Source: Asterella californica (taxonomy: Eukaryota > Streptophyta > Marchantiopsida > Marchantiales > Aytoniaceae). Taken from it: a stretch of DNA of 64,000 bases. The notes below the pieces were generated by a model. It was given only the letters and a program-made list of their open reading frames with translations. It was not told the DNA's origin and ran no database searches. Positions within the stretch are counted from its first letter, which is position 1. Every line of letters begins with the position of its first letter. The translations under genes and the position numbers were made by a program. This document shows positions 29,670-40,133 of this stretch, one piece after another. The stretch is from positions 5,766,001 to 5,830,000 of the forward strand of contig JAYKYS010000012.1 of the NCBI GenBank assembly GCA_036924285.1, given 5' to 3'.

Positions 29670-30839
29670 CTACTGAGTTTGTCGCACCCTGAGGAAGAGT
29701 ACACTCCGCATCAACCCCAAAGGTGTACGCATGGTAGTCAAGTCTCTACTCTCCAAAGCAAGCTGAAACTGATCATAACCTGAAAACAGATCTCCAATAG
29801 AATAGATAGATCTTCCAGCAAATGCCTCGGCTACTTCATCGACCACAGGTCCTGTTCCAACATTTCGAATCGTGATGTTGTTAGCAGGCTGTAAGTCTTG
29901 GATGAAGCGTAAAGCTCCTGTCTTCTTAGGTACTGTGAACCATCGGCTAGAGTACGGAGCCATAGATGGTTCAAGAATACCCATCCGCATTCTCTCCTTT
30001 AGTAACTCAATAACCTTCGGTAGCAAGGCACGAGGGACTGGAATCGGCTTCAAGTCCCAAGGTACGTGAGGAACAGTGAAGATAACCATCGGAGCTATCA
30101 CACTAGGATCCACACAACCAATCTCTCTAGCTGAGAAAGAAAATGCCTTACCATGGCTAACTATCATCTGCTCAAAAGCTCGTTTCTCCTCTTCAGTCAA
30201 GAAGCCACCCCCTCCTATCTGGAGTTGCTCGAGTGTCTCTTGAGTAAACTTGTGTCCTATCTGTTTAGGATCTCTCAGTACAGGCTCAGTGGCCGCTAAC
30301 TCCATCTGCTGTCGTGAATCAACAGGTAACTGGGTCGCCACTGGCTTCACCTTCTTCGCTACAGTTTTGTATTTGGTGTGAACCTCTGCTTCTTCACGAG
30401 AGCCACACCAGCAGATTGCATCCTTCCATCCACTCTCCAGTCTCGGATGAGGATGAGATTGTAAGCACGAGACAACCTCCTCATAGACTTTACGAGAGTG
30501 GATGGGGATCACCACCCTTCCTCCCATCTTCTTCATCAACCTATCTACATCATCCAGCCAACGAACAAAAGACTGTACACCTACAAACTCCTCGTAAATA
30601 CCAGAAATCATCTCATCTTCACTCAGAACTCCTGTACAGTGCAAATTTTCTGCATACTTCTCCATCCGCCTCCTACTCTTCTCAGTCAGATCCTCTACTC
30701 GCGTGAACTCACTCCAATCATCAGAACTGAAAGTCATCAAACCAGATTTCCAACTATGTACAATGTGGCAGTTTTCAGAATCTTGAGCAACCTCTTCGTC
30801 AACCTCCCGTGATCCCACAGGCTGCTCAAGCTGGATCAT
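29670..30839 (-). pseudogene. Pol N-terminal part of element 3 (linker and first half of RT)
   Basis: A 389-aa ORF. The first 200 residues are a linker without recognised domain. RT begins at about residue 290 with GILEPSMAPYSSRWFTVPKK, ALRFIQDLQPANNITIRN and IYSIGDLFSGYDQFQLAL. The frame is lost near 29690 by a one-base change and resumes at 29664. It lies 35 bp after the gag-protease stop and in a different frame, so pol expression would need a shift or re-initiation. Confidence 0.85.
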
Positions 30840-30874
30840 AGTAACAGCAGATCCATCACTCTTGGTATCTCGGC

Positions 30875-33463
30875 CTACAAGAGTGGTTTCTGAAAACCCT
30901 TGCTCCTACAGATAGGAGAATCTCTCAAAGTCTGTCTGTTTCGTTCGTGGTTCGAACGAACGGTCAAAAACTGCACAGAACGTCTATCATCCGGACTACG
31001 GATCCTAGCATAGTGAGATCCGTCATCCATCACCTTCGTCTCCATTCTAACTGCGGTGATATAAGGCTGACCAAGAATTACAGGATACGAAGCAGAAGAC
31101 TGTACGAAGAAGTGCTGATCTACCTCCACATCACCTAGCTTCACCCTCACGTTGGGACAAGCGCCGTATAACTCACCCTTTTGGTTGTTTGCCGCTCGTA
31201 GCACCCAACCATGGTTCAGTTCGATAGGCCACTGACCTCTCTCGTACACCTCTCGTGACATGATGTTGATCTCAGAACCGTGATCAACTAACGCAGCAAC
31301 AGGTTCAAGACTTCCGAGACGAACTCGTGTAGCCGTCGTAGCACGAGCCCAGTGTCTCTTCCTGAAGTCACTATCAGCAGCTGGACTCTCATCGCCAGCT
31401 TCATCATCATCGAATTCAGCAGTATTGGTACCAGCAACCAACGCTTCTTGCTGGTACTCTGTATCATCAGCCTCCTGAAAATGCACCTTACCGAACTCTG
31501 CATCATTCACAGAAGCTCCTACCACATCAATCATCTGACTCTCTACCTGCTCAGACATCACCTGTCTCTTGCGCTTGATGATGTCGATGATCAGCTCGTG
31601 AAACTCCCTCTTCGCAATACCAAGAACCTCCCGAAGAGAAAACTCGATTCGTGCGTCAAGTATTCTCTGCTCCAGGATGCTCTTGAGATCAGTTGAAGTC
31701 TCAATATCAGCTGCCAACTTGTAAGCCGGTCCTTTCCCTTTCTCTTGGGCAGTAAACCGTCTCCCAGCAGTCGTTGGCTCCTGCTGGGATCTCCGCACGT
31801 CCTCCATCGGACCTGGTGCAGGTAGAGGAGCTGCAGAAGTAGAAGGGATGTCTTCAGGAAGAGCTGCTCGCCTCCTTGTGACTCTTCGTCTGTCCCCAGC
31901 CTCTTCTGGAGCTCCAGTATCAAGTTCAGAGGCTTCACGCCGCCTCTTCTCCTCCACAGAAGCATCCTGCCAGTGAACGTGTCTATCCACGTCCAAGAAT
32001 GCTTTGATAGACGCAGCATCAACAGGATCTCCCCACCCTGTGACCCTACGGATAGTTTCTGCTCCTCTCTTCAGTACTTCAGAAGGAACTTGAACAGGTT
32101 TCTTCTCAGTAGTCCTATCTAGCAACGTAGGACTAGAAGAAACTTCAATGTGACCGGCATATACATCAGGATTTACCGGTGGTGCCATCAATGCATGTAC
32201 AGTTGCAGCAGCTGTAATCTGAGGTAGACTCCTCATGCCTCCTCGTCCAAACTGCGTGCTTAGCGGCTCTCCAGTAGAAGAAAGGTGCAGCCTACCGTTC
32301 TGGTAGCGAACCACACCATCTCGCAGAGCAGCCGTGAGCTCTTGACAGTCCCCTCGAAAATGATCTTGACTGTCACACCAGATACATCTACGAACAGGAG
32401 CACCTCCTGGACGTGCAGCAGCAGGTGCCGGTGGTTGCTCTCTCTGCAGACCAGCTAACTCCACCTTCAGTTCTCTCATCTGCCGAATCAGGTCTTCGAT
32501 CTGATTCTGCTGTCCATGGTTCTCTGCAGGTCTCTGAACCGGTGCCCTTTGTGCAGGAACTGGCACAATTGGCATCAAAGGTACTGCAGCCGGGACAACA
32601 GGTCTAGGAGCCGGAGTCGGAGGTTGCTGTACTTGAGGAGCAGCACGAGGTTGAAAGGTCACTTCTGCAAGCGGACGTCCTCCCACGGCCACTCTTCCTC
32701 GCCTCTGTCTTGTTAGTACAGCAACGGCGTCCTCGACTCTTCCCCAATCCATAGTAACTCCTCCTTCAGCAGATCGATCAGCCAACATAAAGCATAATCG
32801 ATCTGCCGTAGCATCATCGGTAGCTTGCAGGAAAAGTTCAGTTCTCCTAGCATCTAGAGTTATGCGCTCTAGAGTTGAGAGTTGCCGGTATCTCCGATCA
32901 AACTCTCTTAACATCTCATTCAGACTCATCATACGACCAGGTTGCTGCTCAACCCAGTCTAGAAACGTTCTTCTAGTGCCTCTCTCTGAATCTTCTTCGA
33001 GAAACTCCTCTCGAAGAGATCGCTCGAAACTCATCCAGACTCCAAGGTTTCTTCTCTGTACATCCCTAACCTGGTCCCGCAACTCAGGGATTACAGCTAA
33101 CTCGAAACTCCCTATCATCTCAGCATCCATAACTCTAACCAGTTCCATCTCTCCTCTGTATTCACGCAGATACCTAGAAATATCTCTACCATCAAATCTA
33201 CCGCATCTATTCACAATTGCTTGCAAAGCCTTGGTAGACTTCAACTCACCCCCTCCAACGATCGGATGCTGTTGGACCAGGGCCGCAAGCGTCTTCAGAA
33301 TCTCAGTTGTGTCGAGGCCAGATGCAGATGTCGCTGCAGTCGCAGGGGCTACAGTAGGTGCTGCAGCAGACGTAGATGCAGCAGCCGTAGAGGTAGCACC
33401 AACAGTGCTTCCGCTCTTCCGATCCATCTTCTTCTTCGTCTTAGAACTTAACTCCACGATCAA
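30875..33463 (-). CDS. Gag-protease of element 3, intact
   Basis: An open 862-aa ORF starting 40 bp after the LTR. A Met a few codons further (MDRKSG) is an equally good start. After an Ala/Thr/Ser-rich leader comes the capsid domain (about 65-285; GRDISRYLREYRGEMELVRV, MSLNEMLREFDRRYRQL). Then a Pro/Gln-rich spacer, a zinc knuckle CIWCDSQDHFRGDC (CX2CX4HX4C) at about residue 355-370, and long linkers follow. The retropepsin-like domain near residue 735 reads ALVDHGSEINIMSREVY and later YPVILGQPYI. The active-site triplet is Asp-His-Gly instead of Asp-Thr/Ser-Gly. The ORF is intact although pol is broken. Confidence 0.88.
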   Translation of the reverse strand: MIVELSSKTKKKMDRKSGSTVGATSTAAASTSAAAPTVAPATAATSASGLDTTEILKTLAALVQQHPIVGGGELKSTKALQAIVNRCGRFDGRDISRYLREYRGEMELVRVMDAEMIGSFELAVIPELRDQVRDVQRRNLGVWMSFERSLREEFLEEDSERGTRRTFLDWVEQQPGRMMSLNEMLREFDRRYRQLSTLERITLDARRTELFLQATDDATADRLCFMLADRSAEGGVTMDWGRVEDAVAVLTRQRRGRVAVGGRPLAEVTFQPRAAPQVQQPPTPAPRPVVPAAVPLMPIVPVPAQRAPVQRPAENHGQQNQIEDLIRQMRELKVELAGLQREQPPAPAAARPGGAPVRRCIWCDSQDHFRGDCQELTAALRDGVVRYQNGRLHLSSTGEPLSTQFGRGGMRSLPQITAAATVHALMAPPVNPDVYAGHIEVSSSPTLLDRTTEKKPVQVPSEVLKRGAETIRRVTGWGDPVDAASIKAFLDVDRHVHWQDASVEEKRRREASELDTGAPEEAGDRRRVTRRRAALPEDIPSTSAAPLPAPGPMEDVRRSQQEPTTAGRRFTAQEKGKGPAYKLAADIETSTDLKSILEQRILDARIEFSLREVLGIAKREFHELIIDIIKRKRQVMSEQVESQMIDVVGASVNDAEFGKVHFQEADDTEYQQEALVAGTNTAEFDDDEAGDESPAADSDFRKRHWARATTATRVRLGSLEPVAALVDHGSEINIMSREVYERGQWPIELNHGWVLRAANNQKGELYGACPNVRVKLGDVEVDQHFFVQSSASYPVILGQPYITAVRMETKVMDDGSHYARIRSPDDRRSVQFLTVRSNHERNRQTLRDSPICRSKGFQKPLL

Positions 33464-33476
33464 TCACCCCAAGAAG

Positions 33477-33495
33477 CCTCTCAGCGGAAGCACCA
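33477..33495 (-). promoter_or_regulatory. Candidate primer-binding site of element 3
   Basis: The minus strand reads TGGTGCTTCCGCTGAGAGG, 7 nt downstream of the 5' LTR. The TGG start fits pairing with a tRNA CCA end. I do not recognise which tRNA. Confidence 0.5.
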
Positions 33496-33502
33496 GATTG
33501 TA

Positions 33503-35070
33503 TGTCGAGGCGAGAGTTTCCTGGGAAGGGCGAACCTTCTAGCTGTGATACGATCGTGAAGAGGAGGACGAAAAACCACACACGGAATACGGATCGCAAG
33601 AGAACACACCACCACGTTCTCGATCTGGCCAAGATAAAACACACGGCGTGCAAGTAGATCTTCAACTCCAGGTCATTCAGATTGCAAAGCTCACGTTCAG
33701 TAACTCAGAATATCAGAAAACTGCTCCTGTGAAGCACCAGCGCGTTCACCTAGAAGCTTCCCGTTTTCTATTCAGAAAGACACACGTACAAGTTCTTGGT
33801 CTTCTATCTACTCGATTCTGCTCTCTACTCTCAGACAGAAGTTCTCTTCAGACGTAACCTCTATGTAAAATTTCTCTCCTCAGCTCTACTGTTTCTCTCT
33901 ACTCGATAACTTCCGCACGGTACACTCTACTCTGCTCGATGATCGACAGACTGCGATAATGCGATAATGGACTGAGAATTCTCTCTCTCCGGAGTACACC
34001 CCTCTGGGTTTTCCTCCACCCTACGTAACCTTCAGTGTCACCTGGCAGGGATAAAAGACGCCCTAAACAGATGGCAGCAGAAAAGTAAATCACTGATAAA
34101 AAATCTACACGTAAGAAGACTATTTCACTAAGCTTCGCAGATTCATCTGTACGGACGGTCGCCGACTTGGCTGTACAGTCAGCATCTAACACCTCCACTC
34201 GAAGTAACTCCGCCACGGCTACCTCTGGCCACCGGAATCACCTCTACATTTTTCTACAAAAGAATTGGTACCGACTTGGAGTATCTTTGATGCCATCTCG
34301 CTACCCCAGGACTTAGAGGGCCGCAACCGAATTCGTACTAATTACCCCGCCAACTCGAAGGTGAGAGGTCCATTTCGAAACCCGGTGGTAATCTCCCTCT
34401 AGCATCCACACTAGGTGACTGCACTAGTGCAGGGGTAGACGGAGGCGTCCCGCATTCACGGTACGTTTAAGGGACATCTAGTGTCCCGCCCCTAGGCAAC
34501 TTGGTGCCCCTCATATTCCCCCGAAGGGGCCAGCCTACTCCAAGCCGGTTGTGAGTCTGAAGGGATTTGATCCGGAGACCTCCTCCCTACAAGTTTCTCA
34601 GCTACACCACGGAAGCTGATCTCACAACTGGTTTTGAAGACCAGTTTCTAAGCTAATATGCTAGAAAGCTGCGGTATTTCGTCTTTCCTTTACTAACACG
34701 AAGTGCCATAACCTTCTCTAGACATGCTCTTTTTGTACATTTCAAATTTTAAAAAAATACTACATACTACAATCTACATGAGAAAAATCTAAAAAGTATT
34801 TTTAGAACTCACTCTGATTTATGGTAAATTTCCCGATATCAGAAATCTTGTAGAAGAACTCCAAGTAACTTTTCGCCTGCAACTCCGTTTGCAACTTTTG
34901 AACATACCACGGTGATCAGCGTGACGAGACCTACGCCGTGATGTTTTCAGATTTTCGAATGCTCACTTCCTCCAGAATCGACTTCTTTGAGGTCTTAGTT
35001 TCACTCAGAGAGACTAACTTTTAACTAAGAGGTGAATTATTCACTATGTAGAATAATTCACATCACGACA
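33503..35070 (-). repeat. 5' LTR of element 3 (1,568 bp)
   Basis: Direct repeat of 25548-27197 with termini TGTCGAGG...CACGACA. By eye, substitutions against the other LTR are all transitions (for example at 33612, 33822, 33834, 34941 and 34986, positions approximate). It lacks about 135 bp after 34240 and holds an extra 55 bp near 34307-34362. Confidence 0.92.
34359..34617 (-). repeat. tRNA-derived SINE-like sequence within the 5' LTR of element 3
   Basis: Same block as 26488-26745, with box A- and box B-like motifs at 34595-34610 and 34560-34574 (approximate). See that entry for the reasoning. Confidence 0.55.
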
Positions 35071-35282
35071 ACGTACTTGGAAATATCTGTCCCCTTGAAC
35101 TGATCCCTCTGATGCACCACAGATTGCAACGCCTTGGTTGCTAATACCTCCTTCCTCTCTGTGCTCTGCTGCTGCTGCATAAACATGGAAAAAGCTTGGA
35201 ACATCTTCATCGTAGCAGCATCAAGCTGAACGGGTTGCTGAGCAGCAGTAGCACCTCCACTTGATGATCCTTGGTTGGCCAT
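35071..35282 (-). pseudogene. N-terminal Gag fragment of element 4
   Basis: About 70 aa from MANQGSSSGG through a Gln-rich run (FMQQQQSTER) to FKGTDISKYV. The last block corresponds to GRDISRYLREY in the gag of element 3, so both belong to one lineage. It is interrupted at the LTR of element 3; the ORF's final residues derive from that LTR. Confidence 0.75.
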
Positions 35283-35358
35283 GATATCTGATCCTATAAC
35301 ACTCTCAAGAAAACTCCCACCCTAGGTGTTTCACGTCGAGTTCATCAAAAAGAGAGTA

Positions 35359-36749
35359 TGTCGGAGTGTAATCCGTCTACCTAGGAAAGCGTCGGGCTTC
35401 TGGCTGTGGTTGTTTACTCAAGAGGTTGGCTTTCAGGTCACAATAGGGCTATAAACACTCACACAGATGTGTAAGATCTAGTAATATGCTCAGAAAGCGA
35501 AATTCAGGTCTAGCTGGCAGTAATAAGATCCGGCGGTGAACTTCGACACTCACGGAGAAGAAAACTATGAAGGTTTAGACTTCCAAACTTCCCCTACATG
35601 CAAATGAGGTACTACTAAACTCACACACGAAGTTTCAGCCTGAGATCAAATTCTGACACGGAGATATGGACAGAAGAGTTCTGAGCAAGAAAACTACGGC
35701 AATTTCTGATACCTAGATGGCTATTTCGACCTATAACAGAAGATTGACTCGATCAATTTCAAATATTCTTACAGGATTTGGAGTCTACAGGATGCTGAAC
35801 ACCCCTGTGAAGTTGGGACTCCTGACTGTACACAGAACTCCAGATCTCCTCCTCTGAAGTCGCTGCTTTAGATTAAGAGCTTTTCAGACCCCCTCTGCTT
35901 CAGCGGCCGCCCTGAATTACTCAGTCACTCAATCGATGCGAAACTTTTTAGAAAATCGTAGCCCTGCTAGCAGAGAACACAACCTCGAACTTTTGAAGCA
36001 ATTTCCTCAAATCTGCTGCAAGTGACACTGAAAACCCTAAATCCAACAAAAGTGATTCAATTCTAGCACAATTCGAACTTCAATTGATCATAACTTCGTC
36101 TTTATTGCCTCAAATCGATCGAAAATTTCACTGGAAGTGCTTGGCATGACGAGTTCTACCCTCCTGTCCGCTCAGATTTCGAAGCCCCTTCACCAAATGC
36201 TCGAACTCCCCTTTAGACCCTACTTCTAAATTTAGAGTTAAACTAAAGACAAAAACAGACCAATGGGAGTTCATAGCTCCACCTGGCTGTCCTTTAGTGC
36301 CCTAATCCACGTGGTAACTCAACTTCACTCAAAGGCTACCAGGTCAGCCCCTAAAGTGCCAGCGTAAATCTTAAACTTCACGCGAAGGCATGTAAAATAA
36401 CACGTAACCCTAAAAGATAACTTAAACAATCTAGAAAGCGTGCATGGGCAACACGTAAGTACAACCCATGATCTTAAACCCTATTAACATGGTTACCCTA
36501 AGTTATGTACTTTCACAACATAGATAAGCATGATATCATTTGCACAAGCGCAGGAGTGCTTGAACAAGATAGATAACATACTATCAACCTACTAGGACTC
36601 AAAATATATAACACAATAGTGTCAACACCGTATGCAAAGGTGTCAAACATATATATAAAGGACTAGAAGTAATATGAGCTAACTTCTAGAACTACTAAAC
36701 TCAAGCGTCGGAGTAGAAGTCAAGCATGTAGCCGCCAAGTAGCGCGACA
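35359..36749 (-). repeat. 5' LTR of element 4 (1,391 bp)
   Basis: Termini TGTCGGAGTG...GCGCGACA. Much of it (about 35390-36620) aligns with the LTR of element 5 (about 60400-61510), including the shared GCTTCAGCGGCCGCCCTGAA at 35899-35918. Its terminal parts differ from those of element 5. Confidence 0.75.
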
Positions 36750-37224
36750 CCGTGAGTGTTTGCTCATTTTTTGGATTTCATTCTGTCATTTACTCTTTGG
36801 AAACACTCATTCTTTGGATTTCGGTGTCATTTATTGTTTAGATTTTGCTGGTCCGTAGGAGCATCAACGTGTTGTCTTTGATACCTCTTGCTTGCTTGAT
36901 TTCATTCGATTCTTTCTTGGTCACGAGTTTGAGTTCGTATGGCACCAACCTATTTTCGGAGCTTTCACGCTAATTCGTTGGTTGCGGCTCCTCTTATTCT
37001 TGAGTTTTTCTTATTCGTTGTAGAGATGCGAGCGAGATCTACTTATGAGGAGAAAGAATGGATGAGATGATATATTTGATATGTTATAAGTTAGAAGCGG
37101 TAGAGAGAGAGAGTGAGAGAGAGAGAGAGAGAGAGATTGGAAAATTGAGAGGAGAAGGGTGTTCGAAGAAAGAATTGGACACATCGGATCAGTAAGACTG
37201 TAGCCGACAAGAGCCGAAGGAAGA
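36750..37224 (+). repeat. Dispersed direct repeat, copy 1 (truncated by element 4)
   Basis: It matches about 42645-43176 in the same orientation (both start CCGTGAGTGTTTGCTC and include CGGAGCTTTCACGCTAATTC and a GAGGAGAAGGGTGT segment). The two copies flank the gene-like stretch at 38127-42230. They could be old LTRs or a segmental duplication; no TG...CA ends could be fixed. Confidence 0.7.
37102..37136 (+). repeat. GA-dinucleotide microsatellite
   Basis: An almost pure (GA)n run with one T interruption. It lies in copy 1 of the dispersed repeat; copy 2 lacks it at this position but has a short GA run at about 43198-43210. Confidence 0.9.
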
Positions 37225-38126
37225 GTATGTGCTGATTAGTTCGTACGGTATGAAACATGCTGTTTTATAATCATGTTGCCTCACTCCTCAATTCCCACCC
37301 TCCCGCAGCAAGCTGGCCTTCCTTCTCTTTTGTCTTCCTCTTTCTCACTGAACGTGTTATTTAGCATGTCGGTGGTTAGATAAGAGATCTTGAAGCACCT
37401 GGTAAATGATTAAATGATTCAGGCTAAGTGAGAGCAGGCTTCACAAACAGCTGAAGATGCAAAAGAAATACATCAACATTGACACCGAAGATATGATCCT
37501 ATAAATGAAGCGCTCAAAAAGATTCTCTGATTCTCAGAAGATGCAAAATAGCTTTTTGATTTAGACAGTTTACATAATGATGGTCGTTGATAACATAGAC
37601 ACATGAGAATAACTAGACATTCTCATGTGTGTGTTAAAACACACTCTGAACATTCATCATTTCATAAATAAACTGATTATTTGCTTTTGACTACTATTTG
37701 CGTTTGACTTGAATCGTTGAGACACATGACTATAGAAAACTGAGGATTGATTGAAAGCTGAAAGGTCATTTGTTCCACCCTTCGCAGTCTAAATTCTCTA
37801 GTCATTTTCGTTCTTTATTTCTCTAGAGAAATGATTTAGCGATGGAGGAAAGTCTTCTAACATACTCTGAACCGAGTAAGAGCATCAGTACTGCGAAGTG
37901 TAGCTAGGTCTAATTCAGTTTAAACTGAATACTACCACATCTGTGAAGAAAGTAGAGAAAGCTCTGTTACAAGCCATCAATAGAAAAGCAGTCTTGATAG
38001 AAAGCATAAAGAGATAGAGAGCCCTGATAGAAAGCGTCGATAAAAAGCTCTATCAAAGTCACGGATACAGGAATAAGATTTTAAACATTGCAGGCAGAGT
38101 AGAGGGTGTAGGAGGAAAGTGAGCGC
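37225..38126. other. Non-coding stretch, nothing recognised
   Basis: AT-rich sequence without supported ORFs. Short imperfect repeats of GATAGAAAGC occur at about 37980-38050. Confidence 0.4.
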
Positions 38127-39470
38127 TTGCCACAGCAAGAAGGGGAACAGCTTGCAAGGAACAGGAAGAAAGATCTGGTACTTTTTCTGTGGAATATTTT
38201 GTCTGCATTTAAGGTTCTAGGTTACGAGTTTGATATCGTAGAACATTCATCATTCTCACTAGTTTGCGTTTTAACTAGACACATGAGAATATACATGGTA
38301 CCATGTTGTAAGTCCTACGAGCTCTGCGAAGTGTTACGACAGCTTGAGGAGCTTCATTAATTAGCTCTCTTGAGCTATATGGTTGTATGAGACTACTTGG
38401 GTTCTCATCCACAAAGCTACTTGGTTCTGTTTGTTTGCAGCAATGGTTTTACAGAGAATGAAATGTAGCTGTCTCAAGTGCCAACGTCAACCTGATGGAT
38501 TTAAAATTTTTCCAAAAGTAAATTTACAGTGCTCATACCACAATCATTCGACAGATCTATCTGTTTCATAATCTTCTGGATATTACATTTGTTATTGTCC
38601 GTTATGTAAAGAAAAAAGAGTGTCTCATATTACATACTACAAGCATCAAAGATGTTTACTGTTTGCAGAACGAGATATAAATGTTTTTAAAGAGATTGCA
38701 GAATTCCTTGACATTCCAGATTTGATAGAGTCTTCAGCAGGTTCAGATTTTTCGGACGATACATATCCGATGGAATCGCTAGAAGAATTATCCATAAGAT
38801 TAAAGACACAACCTTCAGTGAAGTTGTCTTAAGATCAAGCTATGACTTGTAAACTGATCCAGTTGCAATGTGTGCTTGACCATAGTGGAATGTTAGTACA
38901 CTATCAAGATAAGATCTTGAAGTTGCTCTACCGTGGACTTAGTCTTCCAGTCCCTTTCTATTGTTCAGATAAAGAGTTGTCTCATTTTCCTGATTTATCG
39001 TTACAAGATGTAAATAGTTATCTATTTCTAAACTTTGTACCATAGGAGGATCTTCATGGAATGGAGGAGAAGGACAACAGAGTACACCTTCTTCATTTCG
39101 ACAACTTTTACAGATTTACGAAATGTTAGGGATGGTTGCAGCAGAATGATGACGATATGTATCGGATCGACTGAAATACCTCATGCGCCGTATATCTTTC
39201 ATCCTTGTGTGCGCACCACTGTAGATAGAGAATGTCCATTTTGTGACTGCAGTGTTGATTATAGGACTTGCGAACTTCATCAACAATACATTCTGTGTGA
39301 AATATGTTACACGAATCAAAGAGAATCTCTAATGTTTAATTATATTCTCTTCACATGGATATTACGTCAGTTATTTACTAGCAGTGGAACGAATCTCTAC
39401 AATGTGGAAATCTATAAGTATATCTTCAAGTATCGACGATGTTGGTACAGAAACCCCGTCGATAAATGAT
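38127..39470 (+). pseudogene. Decayed zinc-ligand-rich gene fragment, possible transposase remnant
   Basis: Several short ORFs line up in one direction. From 38458 one frame reads MKCSCLKC, then across a TAA YCPLCKEKRVSHITYYKHQR, ERDINVFKEIAEFLDIPD, and after another TAA LDHSGMLVHYQDKILKLLYR and LPVPFYCSDKELSHFPDLSL. A frame change near 39040 leads to HPCVRTTVDRECPFCDCSVD and CELHQQYILCEICY. Coherent protein-like text over 900 bp with Cys/His pairs argues for a once-real gene. N-terminal CxC/CPxC..H modules of this sort occur in some large plant and fungal transposases (tnp2-like), but I cannot confirm the family. Introns or decay could explain the breaks. Confidence 0.45.
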
Positions 39471-40133
39471 GTTTCTAACACTTTCAGAAAAGGTTCAAGA
39501 AAACTGATAAGCAAGTGAGAATCTTTTTGCTGAATCAGCTTCTTAGAACTTGTTGGAATGAAGAGTAGAGTAAGAGGGCAAGCTAGAAGTGTATTCTCAC
39601 TGCAAGTTCTTCTACAATTCAAGATGACTATTTTCATCGTCCAACAGTCACATTGAGTGGTCGTTGTAGATTGCCAACCATCCAAATGACCTTGCAGAGC
39701 AATATTGAAGGGACAATCTTGCGATCCAAAGATTTCAAAAGTTTTATAAATAAGTAAAGTTTCCAAAATGTAAACATTTGAAGGTAGATGTATTATGCAA
39801 GCAAAAACATATCTTCATTCGAGTTACTTTACAAAGAAAAGTTTAAATCTTTACAATGTGTGCCTTTTGCTGAACTTAAAGTACTACATTCAGAACAAGG
39901 AAACTCGTATATCTCCTCTTCGGAATTATAGTTCTCTTCAGCAATAAGCTCGTAACATTTCATAGGAATAATATGTATTTCTTATTGCAGGTTGCACTAG
40001 AACATACAATTGGTAATTTGCATTCTACACCTGGATTCTGGAAGTCTTGTCACTTTCTCAGCTTAGATCCATGCCAGAATTCTCTAATGTAACTAGGAGT
40101 AACATCTTCATGTAAACTTAATCATTCTCATTT

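Larger units (their letters stand above)
25548..35070 (-). mobile_element. Complete Ty3/Gypsy element 3 (9.5 kb, both LTRs)
   Basis: Minus-strand order: 5' LTR (35070-33503), primer-binding site, gag-protease (33463-30875), RT-RNase H-integrase (30839-27215), polypurine tract (27214-27198), 3' LTR (27197-25548). It is flanked by a 4-bp duplication ACGT (25544-25547 and 35071-35074). The insertion splits the gag of element 4: reading through after removal of elements 2 and 3 restores the frame around the DISKY block. The two LTRs differ by two indels and, by eye, only about five substitutions, so insertion is recent. Confidence 0.92.
35071..36749 (-). mobile_element. 5' end of Ty3/Gypsy element 4 (LTR and gag start), split by elements 2 and 3
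   Basis: The minus strand has a 5' LTR (36749-35359), a 76-bp leader and the start of gag (35282). Gag is cut at 35071 by element 3; 13 bases of it survive at 25535-25547 before element 2. The rest must lie left of the window. Right of 36749 is a dispersed repeat (CCGTGAGTGTTTGCTC) also found at about 42645, which shows the insertion point. Confidence 0.75.

Noticed and set aside
37102..37136. GA microsatellite as a regulatory element
   Set aside because: It is a simple dinucleotide run in a repeat copy and not linked to any gene start.
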